Notes: generated by a model not told the origin, from the sequence alone. A stretch of DNA of 64,000 nt from Cohaesibacter gelatinilyticus (GCF_900215605.1 NZ_OBEL01000001.1:1674001-1738000); one strand, 5' to 3'; positions 10,126 to 19,562 are shown, numbered from the stretch's first letter. Numbers and translations: made by a program.

Positions 10126-10701
10126 ATGACCAACATGACCGCCCGGCGCTTGCCCTCTTATGTTGCTCACATGACAAAATTCCTGCCCCTTGCACCACTG
10201 GAGCGCCTGATTTCGAAGACAGCAGACCGGGTTGCCAAGGAGCATCCGGAATTCTTTGATCGTTTGGACGAATATGCCGACAAATCCTATGTCATCGTCC
10301 CGACGGATCTGGATTGGATAGCAGGCTTGTCCTTTCAAAATGAACATGTCCAATTGCGCCTATCCCGCTCTCTGAATGCCTTTCCAAACCGAGATGTCTT
10401 GGTCAAGGCACCTATTCTCTCGCTGCTCAACTTGTTGGATGGCGAAGAAGATGGCGATGCCCTGTTCTTTTCCCGTGATCTGAGCATTGAGGGTGATACC
10501 GAAGCAGTCCTAGCACTGCGCAACGCTTTGGATGATGCCGAGATCGACTTCCTCTATCAGATTGCCCAGCTGACAGGTCCATTCAGCCGCCCGGTAGAAA
10601 ATGGGGCGAAGACCCTCATGAACCATTTGCGAAGAAAAAAAGCATCCCCCGACAATTCCATGGATAGCATGGGTGAGATGCACGGCCCCTATCCTTCCTG
10701 A
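10126..10701 (+). CDS. ubiT: O2-independent ubiquinone accessory factor, SCP2 domain
   Basis: A 191-residue SCP2 (sterol carrier protein 2-like) protein, first gene of a three-gene cluster with the two U32-family proteins UbiU and UbiV. In E. coli these three let ubiquinone be made without oxygen; UbiT is thought to bind the lipid intermediates, as UbiJ does in the aerobic pathway. The SCP2 fold is recognisable from about residue 40 to 135 (YVIVPTDLDWIAGLSFQNEHVQLRL, then LFFSRDLSIEGDTEAVLALRNAL). A GGAG lies upstream of the start. The gap to ubiU is 20 bases. The identification rests strongly on the neighbours. Confidence 0.85.
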   Translation: MTNMTARRLPSYVAHMTKFLPLAPLERLISKTADRVAKEHPEFFDRLDEYADKSYVIVPTDLDWIAGLSFQNEHVQLRLSRSLNAFPNRDVLVKAPILSLLNLLDGEEDGDALFFSRDLSIEGDTEAVLALRNALDDAEIDFLYQIAQLTGPFSRPVENGAKTLMNHLRRKKASPDNSMDSMGEMHGPYPS

Positions 10702-10721
10702 CCGCCAGATAAGAGACCGAA

Positions 10722-11726
10722 ATGCCAGACCAGATTGTAAAACCGATGGAATTGGTTTGCCCAGCAGGCACACCAGCGGCCCTGCGCACAGCAGTTGATG
10801 CGGGAGCAGACACGGTGTATTGCGGCTTTCGCAATGAGACCAATGCAAGAAACTTCCCCGGCTTGAACTTTTCACTAAAGGAACTCCAGCGCGGCATTCA
10901 ATACGCTTCCGATCACGCTTCCAATGTTCTGGTGGCTATCAATACTTTTGCGCAGGCGGGAAAGACTGATCTATGGAAAAAGTCTATTGATGATGTTGCC
11001 CAATCGGGTGCCCATGCCGTCATCCTCGCCGATCTTGGCATGCTTGATTATGCAGCTCGTACCCATCCGGATCTACGCTTGCATCTCTCGGTTCAGGCAG
11101 CCGCAGCCAATGCGGACATGGTCAATTATTATGCAAGAGAGTTTGGCGTGAAACGCGTTGTCCTGCCTCGCGTACTGACAGTCCAGGAAATCTCGACCAT
11201 AAATACCGAGATTAGCTGCGAGACAGAAGTCTTCATATTTGGTGGCCTTTGCGTCATGGCCGAGGGACGTTGTGCCCTTTCATCCTACTGTACTGGTAAA
11301 AGCCCGAATATGAACGGGGTTTGCTCTCCTCCTGGCGATGTCAGCTATGAAGAGCATTCCGACCATTTGGAAAGCTCGCTATCCGGTATCACCATCAATC
11401 AATATCCAAAAGGCGAAGCTGCTGCCTATCCAACCCTTTGCAAGGGACGTTTCGAGTCTGGCGGTGTCACCGGATATGTGTTCGAAGACCCGGTTAGCCT
11501 CAACGCCGCTCATCTGCTTCCAGCTTTGCAGAAGGCAGGCGTCACCGCCTTGAAGATTGAAGGCCGCCAGCGCGGCAAAGCCTATATGGCGCAAGTGGTT
11601 TCAAGCTTTCGCAAAGCAGTCGATGCCCTTGCAAGCGGTGAGAATGTACCACTGGAAAATCTGCTCGCCCCTCTGACTGAGGGACAGAAGAGCACCAAAG
11701 GCTCCTATCAGAAAACATGGCGATAA
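10722..11726 (+). CDS. ubiU: O2-independent ubiquinone hydroxylation protein UbiU (U32 family)
   Basis: A 334-residue peptidase-U32-family protein starting MPDQIVKPMELVCPAGTPAAL. With UbiV it forms the complex needed for O2-independent hydroxylation in ubiquinone synthesis; each subunit carries a [4Fe-4S] cluster. Cysteines at 177, 184, 201 and 240 have spacings of 7, 17 and 39, the same as the cluster ligands I recall for E. coli UbiU (169, 176, 193, 232), which supports UbiU over a true U32 protease. Further cysteines are at 166 and 190. Its last ten bases overlap ubiV, so translation is probably coupled. Confidence 0.92.
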   Translation: MPDQIVKPMELVCPAGTPAALRTAVDAGADTVYCGFRNETNARNFPGLNFSLKELQRGIQYASDHASNVLVAINTFAQAGKTDLWKKSIDDVAQSGAHAVILADLGMLDYAARTHPDLRLHLSVQAAAANADMVNYYAREFGVKRVVLPRVLTVQEISTINTEISCETEVFIFGGLCVMAEGRCALSSYCTGKSPNMNGVCSPPGDVSYEEHSDHLESSLSGITINQYPKGEAAAYPTLCKGRFESGGVTGYVFEDPVSLNAAHLLPALQKAGVTALKIEGRQRGKAYMAQVVSSFRKAVDALASGENVPLENLLAPLTEGQKSTKGSYQKTWR

Positions 11727-12661
11727 CAAAAAGCGGGCCCAAACTCATGAACAACAAACCAGAATTGACCCTCGGTCCCTGTCTTTTCAATTGGCCAGAA
11801 GCAATGTGGCGCGATTTCTATTTCCGCATGGCCGACGAGAGCGATTTTGATCTCATCTATATTGGCGAACCGGTCTGTTCCAAACGCCTGCCATTTCGCG
11901 ATTCCGTCCTACCAGATATTCTGGAGCGCATGGAGTCCGCTGGTAAAAAGGTCGTTCTCTCGACCCTTGCGCTGGTCACTACAAAACCGGAGCGCAAGAC
12001 GTTGTCTGGCCAATGCGACCAGGACGAATGGATGGTCGAAGCCAACGATCTGACCGCCTTGGCCTTTCTAAAGGGTCGCAAGCATGTCATCGGTCCCTAT
12101 ATCAATCTCTATAATGAAGACAGCATCGAAGCCTTGAGCAAGCGGGGTGCCACTCGCTTTGTTCTCCCGACAGAGCTTTCTGCAGAAACCGCATCCAAAC
12201 TGATCAAGGCTGCGCCAGATCCCGTTTACGAACTGCAAGTCTTTGGCCGTTTGCCACTGGCTCTATCTGCCCGCTGCTATCATGCCCGACTAAACAAGCT
12301 GTCCAAGGATAGCTGCCGCTTCGTTTGCGATCAGGATCTGGATGGACGTGATGTCAACAGTCTCACCGGTCAGCCATTCCTCGCCGTCAATGGTATTCAA
12401 ACCATGTCTTATGGCAGTCAGCTCTTGCTTGAGGAGTTACCTGACCTTGCAAAGATGGGTATAGGTGCCTTCCGCCTGTCCCCTCATACCGGAGACATGA
12501 TTGCAGTTGCCAAAATCTTCCGCTCACTATTGGCCGGAGAGGTAGAGGCGATTGAAGCCCACAAAGCCATGGAGAAAGAGATGCCAAGTCATCACTTCAT
12601 CAATGGATTTGTCCATGGTCAGGCCGGTATGAAGCAGGTTGCCGAATCCCTGGCAGTCTAA
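11717..12661 (+). CDS. ubiV: O2-independent ubiquinone hydroxylation protein UbiV (U32 family)
   Basis: A 314-residue U32-family protein, partner of UbiU. Cys54, Cys187, Cys200 and Cys204 match the UbiV ligand pattern, with the C-X12-C-X3-C spacing of the last three as I recall it for E. coli (180, 193, 197). The first ATG overlaps the end of ubiU; a second in-frame ATG at 11747 is a possible start and would remove ten residues ahead of the conserved LTLGPCLFNWP. The cluster suggests that the host makes ubiquinone under anoxia, for instance during denitrification or anaerobic respiration (inference). Confidence 0.92.
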   Translation: MAITKSGPKLMNNKPELTLGPCLFNWPEAMWRDFYFRMADESDFDLIYIGEPVCSKRLPFRDSVLPDILERMESAGKKVVLSTLALVTTKPERKTLSGQCDQDEWMVEANDLTALAFLKGRKHVIGPYINLYNEDSIEALSKRGATRFVLPTELSAETASKLIKAAPDPVYELQVFGRLPLALSARCYHARLNKLSKDSCRFVCDQDLDGRDVNSLTGQPFLAVNGIQTMSYGSQLLLEELPDLAKMGIGAFRLSPHTGDMIAVAKIFRSLLAGEVEAIEAHKAMEKEMPSHHFINGFVHGQAGMKQVAESLAV

Positions 12662-12684
12662 AAAGCGAATTCCAAACAATAAAA

Positions 12685-12713
12685 AACGGGCACCAGATCA
12701 TCTGGTACCCGTT
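12685..12713. terminator. Convergent terminator after ubiV and the Sel1-like gene
   Basis: AACGGGCACCAGAT (12685-12698) pairs with ATCTGGTACCCGTT (12700-12713) with one mismatch. The A-run at 12681-12686 gives a U-tract on the minus strand, so it best serves the Sel1-like gene. It may also stop ubiTUV transcripts. Confidence 0.65.
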
Positions 12714-12860
12714 AGCCATAAACATGCATGGAGCTCTCCACTTGCATCAAGCCTGATTGCCTCATCTTCCAAGAAGCAGTCGCTCTTCTTGAAATGATGA
12801 TCAAGTCTGCTTCTTCCGTCTTTTTCAAGCACCCAAAGACAGGAAACAGAACAAACAGGC

Positions 12861-13127
12861 TTAGTGCATACGGATCCATTCACGGGCTTCGCGCTGCGCG
12901 CGGGATACTTCGCATGGAGACATTTCGTTGGTCAGTTCCTTGCGGCGGATCATGGCTTCGCGATTGCCTTTCATGGCGGCCAGATTAAACCACTTATGTG
13001 CAGCTACCAGATCTGGCTCACCATCATTGCCAATCGCATGGGACAGACCAAGCTGAAAGAAAATTTCCCCGTTGGCGTCAACACCTACACCATTCATGTC
13101 AGAAGACTGAAACTCAAGACGTGCCAT
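12861..13127 (-). CDS. Small Sel1-repeat-like protein
   Basis: An 88-residue protein containing one Sel1/TPR-like unit: FFQLGLSHAIGNDGEPDLVAAHKWFNLAAMKGNREAM at about residues 23-60, followed by a basic helical tail ending REAREWIRMH. Sel1 repeats mediate protein-protein contacts; a single unit this short is probably an adaptor, function unknown. GAGGTAAG lies immediately upstream of the ATG. Similar short Sel1 proteins are widespread in Rhizobiales. Confidence 0.75.
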   Translation of the reverse strand: MARLEFQSSDMNGVGVDANGEIFFQLGLSHAIGNDGEPDLVAAHKWFNLAAMKGNREAMIRRKELTNEMSPCEVSRAQREAREWIRMH

Positions 13128-13158
13128 TTGTCTTACCTCATCTATACTCGTCGCCCAC

Positions 13159-13272
13159 TCACGGGCCTTGTTTGATCGGATCTAGCGTCCGGTTGATGAG
13201 GTCATCATGGTGCAACTTTTTGAAAAGCTCGTAAAAAACAATGGTTAGCACAATGACAACAAAATCTTTCAC
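13159..13272 (-). CDS. Candidate 37-residue single-span membrane protein
   Basis: A short frame reading MKDFVVIVLTIVFYELFKKL, then a charged tail HHDDLINRTLDPIKQGP. One hydrophobic segment at residues 3-17 is followed by a basic and then polar tail, which looks like a genuine one-span protein with a cytoplasmic tail. The start would be GTG at 13272; the frame is open for seven codons upstream without another good start. No close Shine-Dalgarno sequence is seen (GGAG is 16 bases away), which lowers confidence. It lies 31 bases upstream of the Sel1-like gene on the same strand. Confidence 0.35.
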   Translation of the reverse strand: MKDFVVIVLTIVFYELFKKLHHDDLINRTLDPIKQGP

Positions 13273-13472
13273 GAGCGTAAATTTAAAACTCCGCTAACCT
13301 TGACTTTGGCAGATTTCCGCTAATTCCTCTTCCAAAACCGACATATTTTTAAAGATCAAAGTAAGATTTGGTAAACCATGCAAAAGATTTTCCTCAAAGG
13401 ATCGGAAAGCTTAATAGTTCCAATTTTATCAAAAATGCACATCAATACAGTAACGATGCCTTCAGAACGTAA
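13273..13472. other. Intergenic region before the GST terminator
   Basis: About 200 A+T-rich bases with no further gene. They presumably carry the leftward promoter for the Sel1-like gene. Together with the small frame at 13159-13272 they fill the 408-base gap between the Sel1-like gene and the GST gene. Confidence 0.35.
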
Positions 13473-13506
13473 GAAGACCCGCAAGATATACACCTTACGG
13501 GTCTTC
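13473..13506 (-). terminator. Terminator of the GST gene
   Basis: GAAGACCCG (13473-13481) pairs perfectly with CGGGTCTTC (13498-13506). It lies 30 bases past the GST stop on the minus strand. The U-tract is weak. Confidence 0.55.
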
Positions 13507-13535
13507 CTTATCTCAATTCAGCAAAGTGATCGATA

Positions 13536-14243
13536 TCAGCTGGCACGCTGATTGAACAGAACGGCCTGCGCATCCTTATTCGTCGCCAAATCCAGGCGTT
13601 CTCGCTCTTCAGCACCGACCGCGAGGCCTTTTTGAACGGCTTCACGCGCATTCAGAGCTTCAAACCAACGCTTCACGTTAGGGAACTCATCCAGATTGAT
13701 ACCCTGGCGCTCATGCGGACGCGCCCAACCGATCATTGCCATGTCAGCGATAGAATAATCACCAGCCACGTAATCCTTACCTTCGAGCGCTTTGTTCAGC
13801 ACACCATAAAGGCGATGGGTTTCGTCACGATAGCGCTTGATCGCATAATCGATCTTCTCTGGAGCATAGACGGCGAAATGATGGTTCTGACCAAGCATCG
13901 GGCCAAAGCCGCCCATCTGCCACATCAGCCATTGCTCCACCTCAACCCGGCCGCGCTCGTCAGCTGGCAGGAATTTGTCAAACTTGCGGGCCAGATATTG
14001 CATGATGGCACCGGACTCAAAAATGGAGATCGGCTTTCCATCAGGTCCTTCCGGATCAATGATGGCTGGCATTCTGTTATTTGGGGCAATACTCAAGAAA
14101 TCTGGTTGGAACTGATCACCAGCACCAATATTGATATAATGAACATTGTAGGGAACGCCCAGTTCTTCCAGCATGATGGAAATTTTCCAGCCGTTTGGAG
14201 TTGGCCAATAGAAAAGCTCAATAGGTTTGGTTTGTTCAATCAT
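13536..14243 (-). CDS. Glutathione S-transferase, Ure2p/YfcG-like
   Basis: A 235-residue GST of the Ure2p-like (nu) group. The thioredoxin-fold half begins IELFYWPTPNGWKISIMLEELGVPYNVHYINIG and contains NNRMPAIIDPEGPDGKP and the FESGAIMQYLA motif with the glutathione-binding Glu-Ser pair. The helical half has DYSIADMAMIGWARPHE. Members such as YfcG/YghU reduce disulfides using glutathione. The frame extends to 14414, but the ATG at 14243 has GAGGCACC upstream and starts the family domain. The cupin gene lies upstream on the same strand with a 173-base gap. Substrate unknown. Confidence 0.9.
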   Translation of the reverse strand: MIEQTKPIELFYWPTPNGWKISIMLEELGVPYNVHYINIGAGDQFQPDFLSIAPNNRMPAIIDPEGPDGKPISIFESGAIMQYLARKFDKFLPADERGRVEVEQWLMWQMGGFGPMLGQNHHFAVYAPEKIDYAIKRYRDETHRLYGVLNKALEGKDYVAGDYSIADMAMIGWARPHERQGINLDEFPNVKRWFEALNAREAVQKGLAVGAEERERLDLATNKDAQAVLFNQRAS

Positions 14244-14416
14244 AGGTGCCTCGGGGTTGAATAGAGATGTGCAATCAATGCTCGAAGAACTATTTAAGAC
14301 CATGTGGTCAAATTTAAAGTCCCTCATACGCATTTTTGTTAATTGCAAACTAGCGAATATAGAATTCCATGTGAAGGCCCAATCAAAGTCCTTGGGAAAA
14401 GGGGGTAATATCATTC

Positions 14417-14797
14417 CTAATCTGCAGCTTGCGTTCCGAACTTTGCCGGCGAGACAATCTCCAGCATTTCACAATCAGCAGAGAAATCTCTCAACTCATG
14501 GACAATACCGGGGCGCTGATAGACGCAATCGCCAACTTCCAGCACACACTCCCCTTTATCTTCATACCAGAACTTCGCCCAGCCCTTGAGCATATAGACC
14601 ATCTGGAATTCCAGTTGATGAGTATGTTTGCCACCCGGCTTATCAATCAGTTCTTCTGCACGGATCACATGCGCTGCAAAATCACCATTTGTTGCTTCTT
14701 TGATGCCAAGATCACGATAGGAAAAGAAAGCCCGTAAACCTTCTTTGACAAAATCTGCCTCTTTTGCCTTATGCAGTCCGAATTTATGATCGGCCAT
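14417..14797 (-). CDS. Small single-domain cupin protein
   Basis: A 126-residue cupin. The beta-barrel motifs are seen as GGKHTHQLEFQMVYMLKG (metal-binding His and Glu, residues about 55-72) and EVGDCVYQRPGIVHELRDFSADCEMLEI (second motif, residues about 87-114). GGAGG precedes the ATG. Substrate and role cannot be read; small cupins can be dioxygenases, isomerases or ligand-binding proteins. Confidence 0.85.
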   Translation of the reverse strand: MADHKFGLHKAKEADFVKEGLRAFFSYRDLGIKEATNGDFAAHVIRAEELIDKPGGKHTHQLEFQMVYMLKGWAKFWYEDKGECVLEVGDCVYQRPGIVHELRDFSADCEMLEIVSPAKFGTQAAD

Positions 14798-14875
14798 GTT
14801 TTACCTCCACCCCACGCCCCAAACAAGCATACAGCCGCTCGCTTGAAAAGAAAGGCACAAACATTGGGATATGGA

Positions 14876-15331
14876 TCAGAGCTTCATCTTGTAGCCAACA
14901 TGACTGGCTTCAAAGCCAAGCTGATCATAGAAGCGCTGACCATCATCCCGCGTCCTGTTGGTCGTTAGTTGAAACAGACGACAGCCGTCTGCGCGGGCTT
15001 TCTCAATTGCCCAGTCAAACATCCTGGTGCCCATCCCCTGCCCACGCAAATCGGCATGCACACGCACAGCCTCAATCTCTGCTCGCTTGCAGGCTCCTAA
15101 AGACAGTCCTTGCATATAGATAAGTTGAAAAGTCCCAGCGACAGGCAATGCATCCGTCTCGACAACATAAAGATTGTTGGTCGCCTCAACATCCATCGCA
15201 TCAAAGGCAGCATAATAGCGCTCCAGATCAGACGCATCCTCACGCCCCTTTCCCAACATATCGTCAGCCAACAAGGCAACGATTGCAGGCACGTCTTCGC
15301 GACGCGCCAAGCGTATTCTGAGATCGCTCAT
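14876..15331 (-). CDS. GNAT-family N-acetyltransferase
   Basis: A 151-residue GNAT acetyltransferase. The acetyl-CoA-binding motif A is at VRVHADLRGQGMGTRMFDWAIEKARADGC, followed by LTTNRTRDDGQRFYDQLGFEASHVGYKMKL, the usual end of small GNAT proteins. The start is uncertain: ATG 15331 (MSDLRIRL) has a weak GGA seven bases upstream, while the in-frame ATG at 15343 has none. The acceptor substrate is unknown. Confidence 0.88.
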   Translation of the reverse strand: MSDLRIRLARREDVPAIVALLADDMLGKGREDASDLERYYAAFDAMDVEATNNLYVVETDALPVAGTFQLIYMQGLSLGACKRAEIEAVRVHADLRGQGMGTRMFDWAIEKARADGCRLFQLTTNRTRDDGQRFYDQLGFEASHVGYKMKL

Positions 15332-15386
15332 GATCAAATCCATATGATATGTAAGTCAGTCGAGAAAGAAAGAAGGAGAACTCACG

Positions 15387-16127
15387 TTAGCCTCGTTTGC
15401 AGGGCAAATCAAACACCACATGAATATGCTCGTCATGGCGTACCCAGGAGCGTTTTCTGGAAAACCGCAATATCGAGCTTAAGTCTGCACCTTCTGATGT
15501 CCTGAACAGAAATTGTTGAAGCTCTGGAGCAAAAATAACCAATTGCACAGGGGCACCCGCTATTGCTGCCTGCTTCCGCAGCTCGTGCAGAAACACTGCG
15601 AGCCCGGCAAAATCTATGTCATAGACAGAGCTTCTACCCTTCGCATCAAACTCAAAATTATAGCCAAGCTTGTTAAAGAGAGAACTGGGAAAGAAGTCAG
15701 ATTTTCCTGATCGCTTATCGATGACAGGTACAAAGAAATCAACCGCTTCACCATTGCGATGCGTAACATGCGGCCATAACTTCCCTCCCCAGGGCCAGCT
15801 GATCTCACCAAAAGTAAATTTCAGATCTGGATGACTGGTAGAGAGGGCTTGATAAGTCGCAAGAACAATATCGCGCACCTTGGTATGAGCGTTGGCTCGT
15901 CCAATCAACCAGCCAGGAAATGAGTATGCGCGGAAGTTTTCCCCGCTAAACGGAAGATGAATCCCATAAGCCAACCGGCCAGATTTCACCGATCCAAAAC
16001 ACTGGCTTTGTCCCTGATTGGGCTGAGTAACCAGCCATACAGCGTAGGAACGAAGTGATGGAAAGCATGCAATCAAGGCAACGAGAGCAATAACAATCGC
16101 CACCAGAAAAAACTTCAAAATTCTCAT
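15387..16127 (-). CDS. MepA-like (M74) penicillin-insensitive murein endopeptidase
   Basis: A 246-residue exported or membrane-anchored protein with an N-terminal hydrophobic segment (residues 3-21). The rest resembles the M74/MepA peptidoglycan endopeptidases: SQCFGSVKSGRLAYGIHLP, then GGKLWPHVTHRNGEAVDFFVP (metal ligands His123 and Asp130) and RHDEHIHVVFDLPC near the C-terminus with an HxH pair. Such enzymes cut D-Ala-meso-DAP cross-links in the periplasm. Compared with E. coli MepA the GH(x)SH motif is altered to PHVTH, so activity is likely but not certain. The frame starts upstream at a TTG; the ATG at 16127 begins the membrane segment. Confidence 0.75.
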   Translation of the reverse strand: MRILKFFLVAIVIALVALIACFPSLRSYAVWLVTQPNQGQSQCFGSVKSGRLAYGIHLPFSGENFRAYSFPGWLIGRANAHTKVRDIVLATYQALSTSHPDLKFTFGEISWPWGGKLWPHVTHRNGEAVDFFVPVIDKRSGKSDFFPSSLFNKLGYNFEFDAKGRSSVYDIDFAGLAVFLHELRKQAAIAGAPVQLVIFAPELQQFLFRTSEGADLSSILRFSRKRSWVRHDEHIHVVFDLPCKRG

Positions 16128-16174
16128 AAAATCTGCAGAGTTAAAATAGACACATGCATAGACTACAAACAAAA

Positions 16175-16198
16175 ACGGCGCGGTTAAGACCGCGCCGT
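16175..16198 (-). terminator. Intrinsic terminator of gatB
   Basis: ACGGCGCGGT (16175-16184) pairs perfectly with ACCGCGCCGT (16189-16198) around TAAG. The A-run at 16171-16175 gives the U-tract on the minus strand. It ends the gatCA-aroQ-gatB transcript and separates it from the MepA-like gene. Confidence 0.88.
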
Positions 16199-16217
16199 GA
16201 ATTCTTGAAAGCTGGAA

Positions 16218-17684
16218 TTAGAGGCCCAGCTTTTCTTTCAGGATCTGGTTCACCGCTTGCGGGTTTGCCTTACCTTGCGATGCTTTCATCACCTGACCGA
16301 CGAACCAACCAATCAGACCCGGCTTGTCTTTTACCTTTTCGACTTGATCCGGATTGTTTGCGATGATCTCATCAATGATCGCTTCAATTGCACCGGTGTC
16401 GGTTACCTGCTTCATGCCTTTTTCTTCGACAATCTTGGCTGGGTCACCACCCTCGGTCCAAACGATCTCGAACAGATCCTTGGCGATCTTGCCGGAGATG
16501 TCACCAGCCTTGATCAGATCAACGATGGAACCAAGTTGATCAGCAGAGATCGGGCTGTCATCCAGATCCAGACCTTCCTTGTTCAGACGACCAAACAATT
16601 CATTGATCACCCAGTTCGCAGCCAGTTTCGGGTCGCGACCTTTGGCAACGGCTTCGAAATAGTCGGCAGAACGACGGGAAGCAACCAGAACCGACGCATC
16701 ATATGGCTTCAAGCCGAACTCCGAGATGAAACGCTCGCGCTTGTCATCCGGTAATTCAGGCAGATCAACACGCAAGGCATCGACATAAGCATCGTCGAAT
16801 TCCAAGGGCAGCAAATCAGGATCGGGGAAATAGCGATAATCATGTGCTTCTTCCTTGGACCGCATCGAGCGGGTTTCGCCTTTCTTTGGATCATAGAGGC
16901 GAGTTTCCTGATCGATGGAACCACCATCTTCCAGAATGGCAATCTGACGCCGTGCTTCAAATTCGATCGCCTGACCGATGAAGCGGATCGAGTTCATGTT
17001 TTTGAGCTCGCAACGTGTACCAAGCTCATCACCGGGACGGCGAACAGAGACATTCACATCGGCGCGCATGGATCCTTGATCCATATTGCCATCAGAGGTA
17101 CCGAGATAACGCAAAATAGTACGCATCTTGGTCATATAAGCTTTTGCTTCTTCTGAAGTGCGGATGTCGGGCTTGGAGACAATCTCCATCAAAGCGACAC
17201 CAGAGCGGTTCAAATCCACGAAAGACATTGTTGGATGCTGATCATGCATGGATTTACCAGCATCCTGCTCCAGATGAAGCCGCTCTACGCCAATCTCAAC
17301 CCGCTCACCATCCAGCATATCCAGAACAACCACGCCCTCGCCCACAATCGGGTCCTTGAACTGGGAAATCTGATAGCCCTGCGGCAGATCGGGATAGAAA
17401 TAGTTTTTACGATCAAATACAGAGCGATTATTGATTTGGGCTCTCAAACCCAAACCCGTACGGATCGCCTGTCTTACGCACTCTTCGTTGATCACAGGCA
17501 GCATGCCAGGCATCGCTGCATCAACGAAAGACACGTGGTTATTGGCTTCGCCACCGAACTCGGTGGAGGAACCAGAGAAAAGCTTTGCTTCAGAAGCAAC
17601 CTGTGCATGGACTTCCATGCCCACAACGATTTCCCAATCGCCAGTTGCCCCTTTAATCAGCTTGCTGCGAGACGCTTCAGCCAT
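16218..17684 (-). CDS. gatB: Asp-tRNA(Asn)/Glu-tRNA(Gln) amidotransferase subunit B
   Basis: Subunit B of the GatCAB complex, which activates Glu-tRNA(Gln) (and Asp-tRNA(Asn)) with ATP for amidation. The 488 residues show the signature [13 protein letters not shown] (near residue 17), [34 protein letters not shown], the [14 protein letters not shown] block, and the C-terminal YqeY-like tail rich in helices. GAGGAC precedes the ATG. The chorismate mutase gene lies 72 bases upstream. Confidence 0.98.
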   Translation of the reverse strand: MAEASRSKLIKGATGDWEIVVGMEVHAQVASEAKLFSGSSTEFGGEANNHVSFVDAAMPGMLPVINEECVRQAIRTGLGLRAQINNRSVFDRKNYFYPDLPQGYQISQFKDPIVGEGVVVLDMLDGERVEIGVERLHLEQDAGKSMHDQHPTMSFVDLNRSGVALMEIVSKPDIRTSEEAKAYMTKMRTILRYLGTSDGNMDQGSMRADVNVSVRRPGDELGTRCELKNMNSIRFIGQAIEFEARRQIAILEDGGSIDQETRLYDPKKGETRSMRSKEEAHDYRYFPDPDLLPLEFDDAYVDALRVDLPELPDDKRERFISEFGLKPYDASVLVASRRSADYFEAVAKGRDPKLAANWVINELFGRLNKEGLDLDDSPISADQLGSIVDLIKAGDISGKIAKDLFEIVWTEGGDPAKIVEEKGMKQVTDTGAIEAIIDEIIANNPDQVEKVKDKPGLIGWFVGQVMKASQGKANPQAVNQILKEKLGL

Positions 17685-17756
17685 AATTTCGTCCTCAGCT
17701 TGGCAAGGTGGTCAGATAGCCAACCCTGCTCTTAAACATAGAGTGGCCTGCGCCAC

Positions 17757-18068
17757 TTATTCCTTATCACCCGCAAGACGGGCCGCAATGGCCTCTTCTT
17801 CCCAAGCGATATTGACCTCGATGAGATCTTCCCAAAATTGCATGTAAAGATCAGGGGCCAGTTCACGCTCTTCCAAACGCTCCAGAACCTTGTCCAAAAC
17901 AGCCTTCACCCGCTCTTCGATACGTGCCTGTGACGGATGGGTCTTGATTTCTGCCATCCGCCGCACATAGGAATCGCGTTTGGCGAACAGATCGACCAGC
18001 TGGGCATCCAGTTCGTCAATCGCCTCACGAATATGGGCTTTTTCTGTACAATCTTTTGGCTCACGCAT
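17757..18068 (-). CDS. Chorismate mutase, AroQ type
   Basis: A 103-residue all-helical chorismate mutase type II domain: IREAIDELDAQLVDLFAKRDSYVRRMAEIK followed by RIEERVKAVLDKVLERLEERELAPDLYMQFWEDLIEVNIAWEEE. It converts chorismate to prephenate for phenylalanine and tyrosine synthesis. The conserved basic residues of the family (Arg/Lys in DAQLVDLFAKRDSYVRRMAEIK) are present. It sits between gatA (21 bases upstream) and gatB, so it is probably expressed with tRNA amidation genes. AGGGG precedes the ATG. Confidence 0.88.
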   Translation of the reverse strand: MREPKDCTEKAHIREAIDELDAQLVDLFAKRDSYVRRMAEIKTHPSQARIEERVKAVLDKVLERLEERELAPDLYMQFWEDLIEVNIAWEEEAIAARLAGDKE

Positions 18069-18089
18069 TGTGATCAGCCCCTGTTACCT

Positions 18090-19562
18090 TCACCACCATT
18101 TGGTCGGCGCATCCATGATGCCAGCCGCGTCTTCCAGCACACCAGCCGTGCGGAACAAGGTCTCTTCGTCAAAGGCCTTACCAATCAACTGCAAGCCAAG
18201 TGGCAAACCGTTGGAAGACTGGCCAGCCGGAACAGAAATACCAGGAAGACCCGCCATGTTCACGGTCACGGTGAAGATATCATTGAGATAGTTCTCAACC
18301 GGATCAGTGACTTTTCTGTTCAGCTCAAAAGCAGCTGATGGAGTTGCCGGAGTCAGTATGGTGTCCACCCCTTCAAAGGCTTTCTCAAAGTCCTGCTTGA
18401 TCAGGGTGCGGATTTTCTGAGCACGCAGATAGTAGGCGTCATAATAGCCAGCAGACAGCACATAGGTGCCGATCAAAATACGGCGTTTGACTTCGTCACC
18501 AAAGCCTTCCGCACGGGTCTTCTCATACATGTCGACGATATCTTCGCCGGGAACACGCAGGCCATATTTCACGCCATCATAACGCGCCAGGTTGGAAGAC
18601 GCTTCCGCCGGTGCCACGATATAGTAAGCAGGCAAAGCATATTTGGTCATCGGCAGAGAGATCTCGACAATCTCAGCACCTGCAGCTTTCAGCCAGTCGA
18701 TGCCCTGCTGCCAAAGCTTCTCGATTTCTTCTGGCATATTGTCAACGCGATATTCCTTTGGAATACCAACGCGCATACCTTTGATGTCACCGGTCAGAGC
18801 CGCTTCATAATCCGGTACAGGCAGATCAACGGACGTCGTATCCTTCTTATCTACGCTAGCCATGCTCTTCAGCATGATCGCCGCATCACGAACAGTACGT
18901 GTGATCGGGCCAGCCTGATCAAGAGAAGACGCAAAGGCAATCATGCCCCAGCGAGAACAACGCCCATAGGTTGGCTTGATACCAACCGTACCGGTAAAGG
19001 CAGCTGGCTGACGAATGGAACCACCAGTATCAGAGGCAGTCGCACCAGCACAGATACGAGCGGCAACAGCAGCAGCCGAACCACCGGAAGATCCTCCAGG
19101 CACCCGGTCAATCTCTTCACCATTCGCACGCCAAGGGTTTTTCACTGCGCCATAATAGCTGGTCTCATTGGCAGAGCCCATGGCGAACTCATCCATATTG
19201 AGTTTGCCCAACATCACAGCACCATCATCCCATAGGTTTTGGGTCACGGTGGATTCATATTCCGGCGCAAAGCCATCAAGAATATGAGAACATGCATGGG
19301 AACCAATACCCTTGGTGCAGTAAAGATCCTTCACACCAAGCGGAATACCTTCCAGATTACCGGCCCCACCCTTAGCAAGGCGCTCATCGGAGGCTTTGGC
19401 CATCTCAAGCGCTTTTTCCGGGGTCTTGGTGATATAAGCATTCAAGTCACCAGCTGCATCGACAGCGCTGATATAAGCCTCGGTCAGCTCGGTTGCGGTA
19501 AATTCTTTTTTGCTCAAGCCCTCCCGGGCCTCCGCAATGGTCAAAGCCGTGAGATCTGTCAC
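18090..19562 (-). CDS. gatA: Asp-tRNA(Asn)/Glu-tRNA(Gln) amidotransferase subunit A
   Basis: The amidase subunit of GatCAB, releasing ammonia from glutamine or asparagine. It has the amidase-signature catalytic triad Lys78 (GVKD), Ser158 (PGGSSGGS) and Ser182 (DTGGSIRQP). The chosen start is GTG 19562 with GAAGAGGA upstream, giving 490 residues beginning [15 protein letters not shown]; the frame runs open to 19637 but the extra 25 residues have no family match. It is followed 21 bases later by the chorismate mutase gene. Confidence 0.96.
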   Translation of the reverse strand: MTDLTALTIAEAREGLSKKEFTATELTEAYISAVDAAGDLNAYITKTPEKALEMAKASDERLAKGGAGNLEGIPLGVKDLYCTKGIGSHACSHILDGFAPEYESTVTQNLWDDGAVMLGKLNMDEFAMGSANETSYYGAVKNPWRANGEEIDRVPGGSSGGSAAAVAARICAGATASDTGGSIRQPAAFTGTVGIKPTYGRCSRWGMIAFASSLDQAGPITRTVRDAAIMLKSMASVDKKDTTSVDLPVPDYEAALTGDIKGMRVGIPKEYRVDNMPEEIEKLWQQGIDWLKAAGAEIVEISLPMTKYALPAYYIVAPAEASSNLARYDGVKYGLRVPGEDIVDMYEKTRAEGFGDEVKRRILIGTYVLSAGYYDAYYLRAQKIRTLIKQDFEKAFEGVDTILTPATPSAAFELNRKVTDPVENYLNDIFTVTVNMAGLPGISVPAGQSSNGLPLGLQLIGKAFDEETLFRTAGVLEDAAGIMDAPTKWW

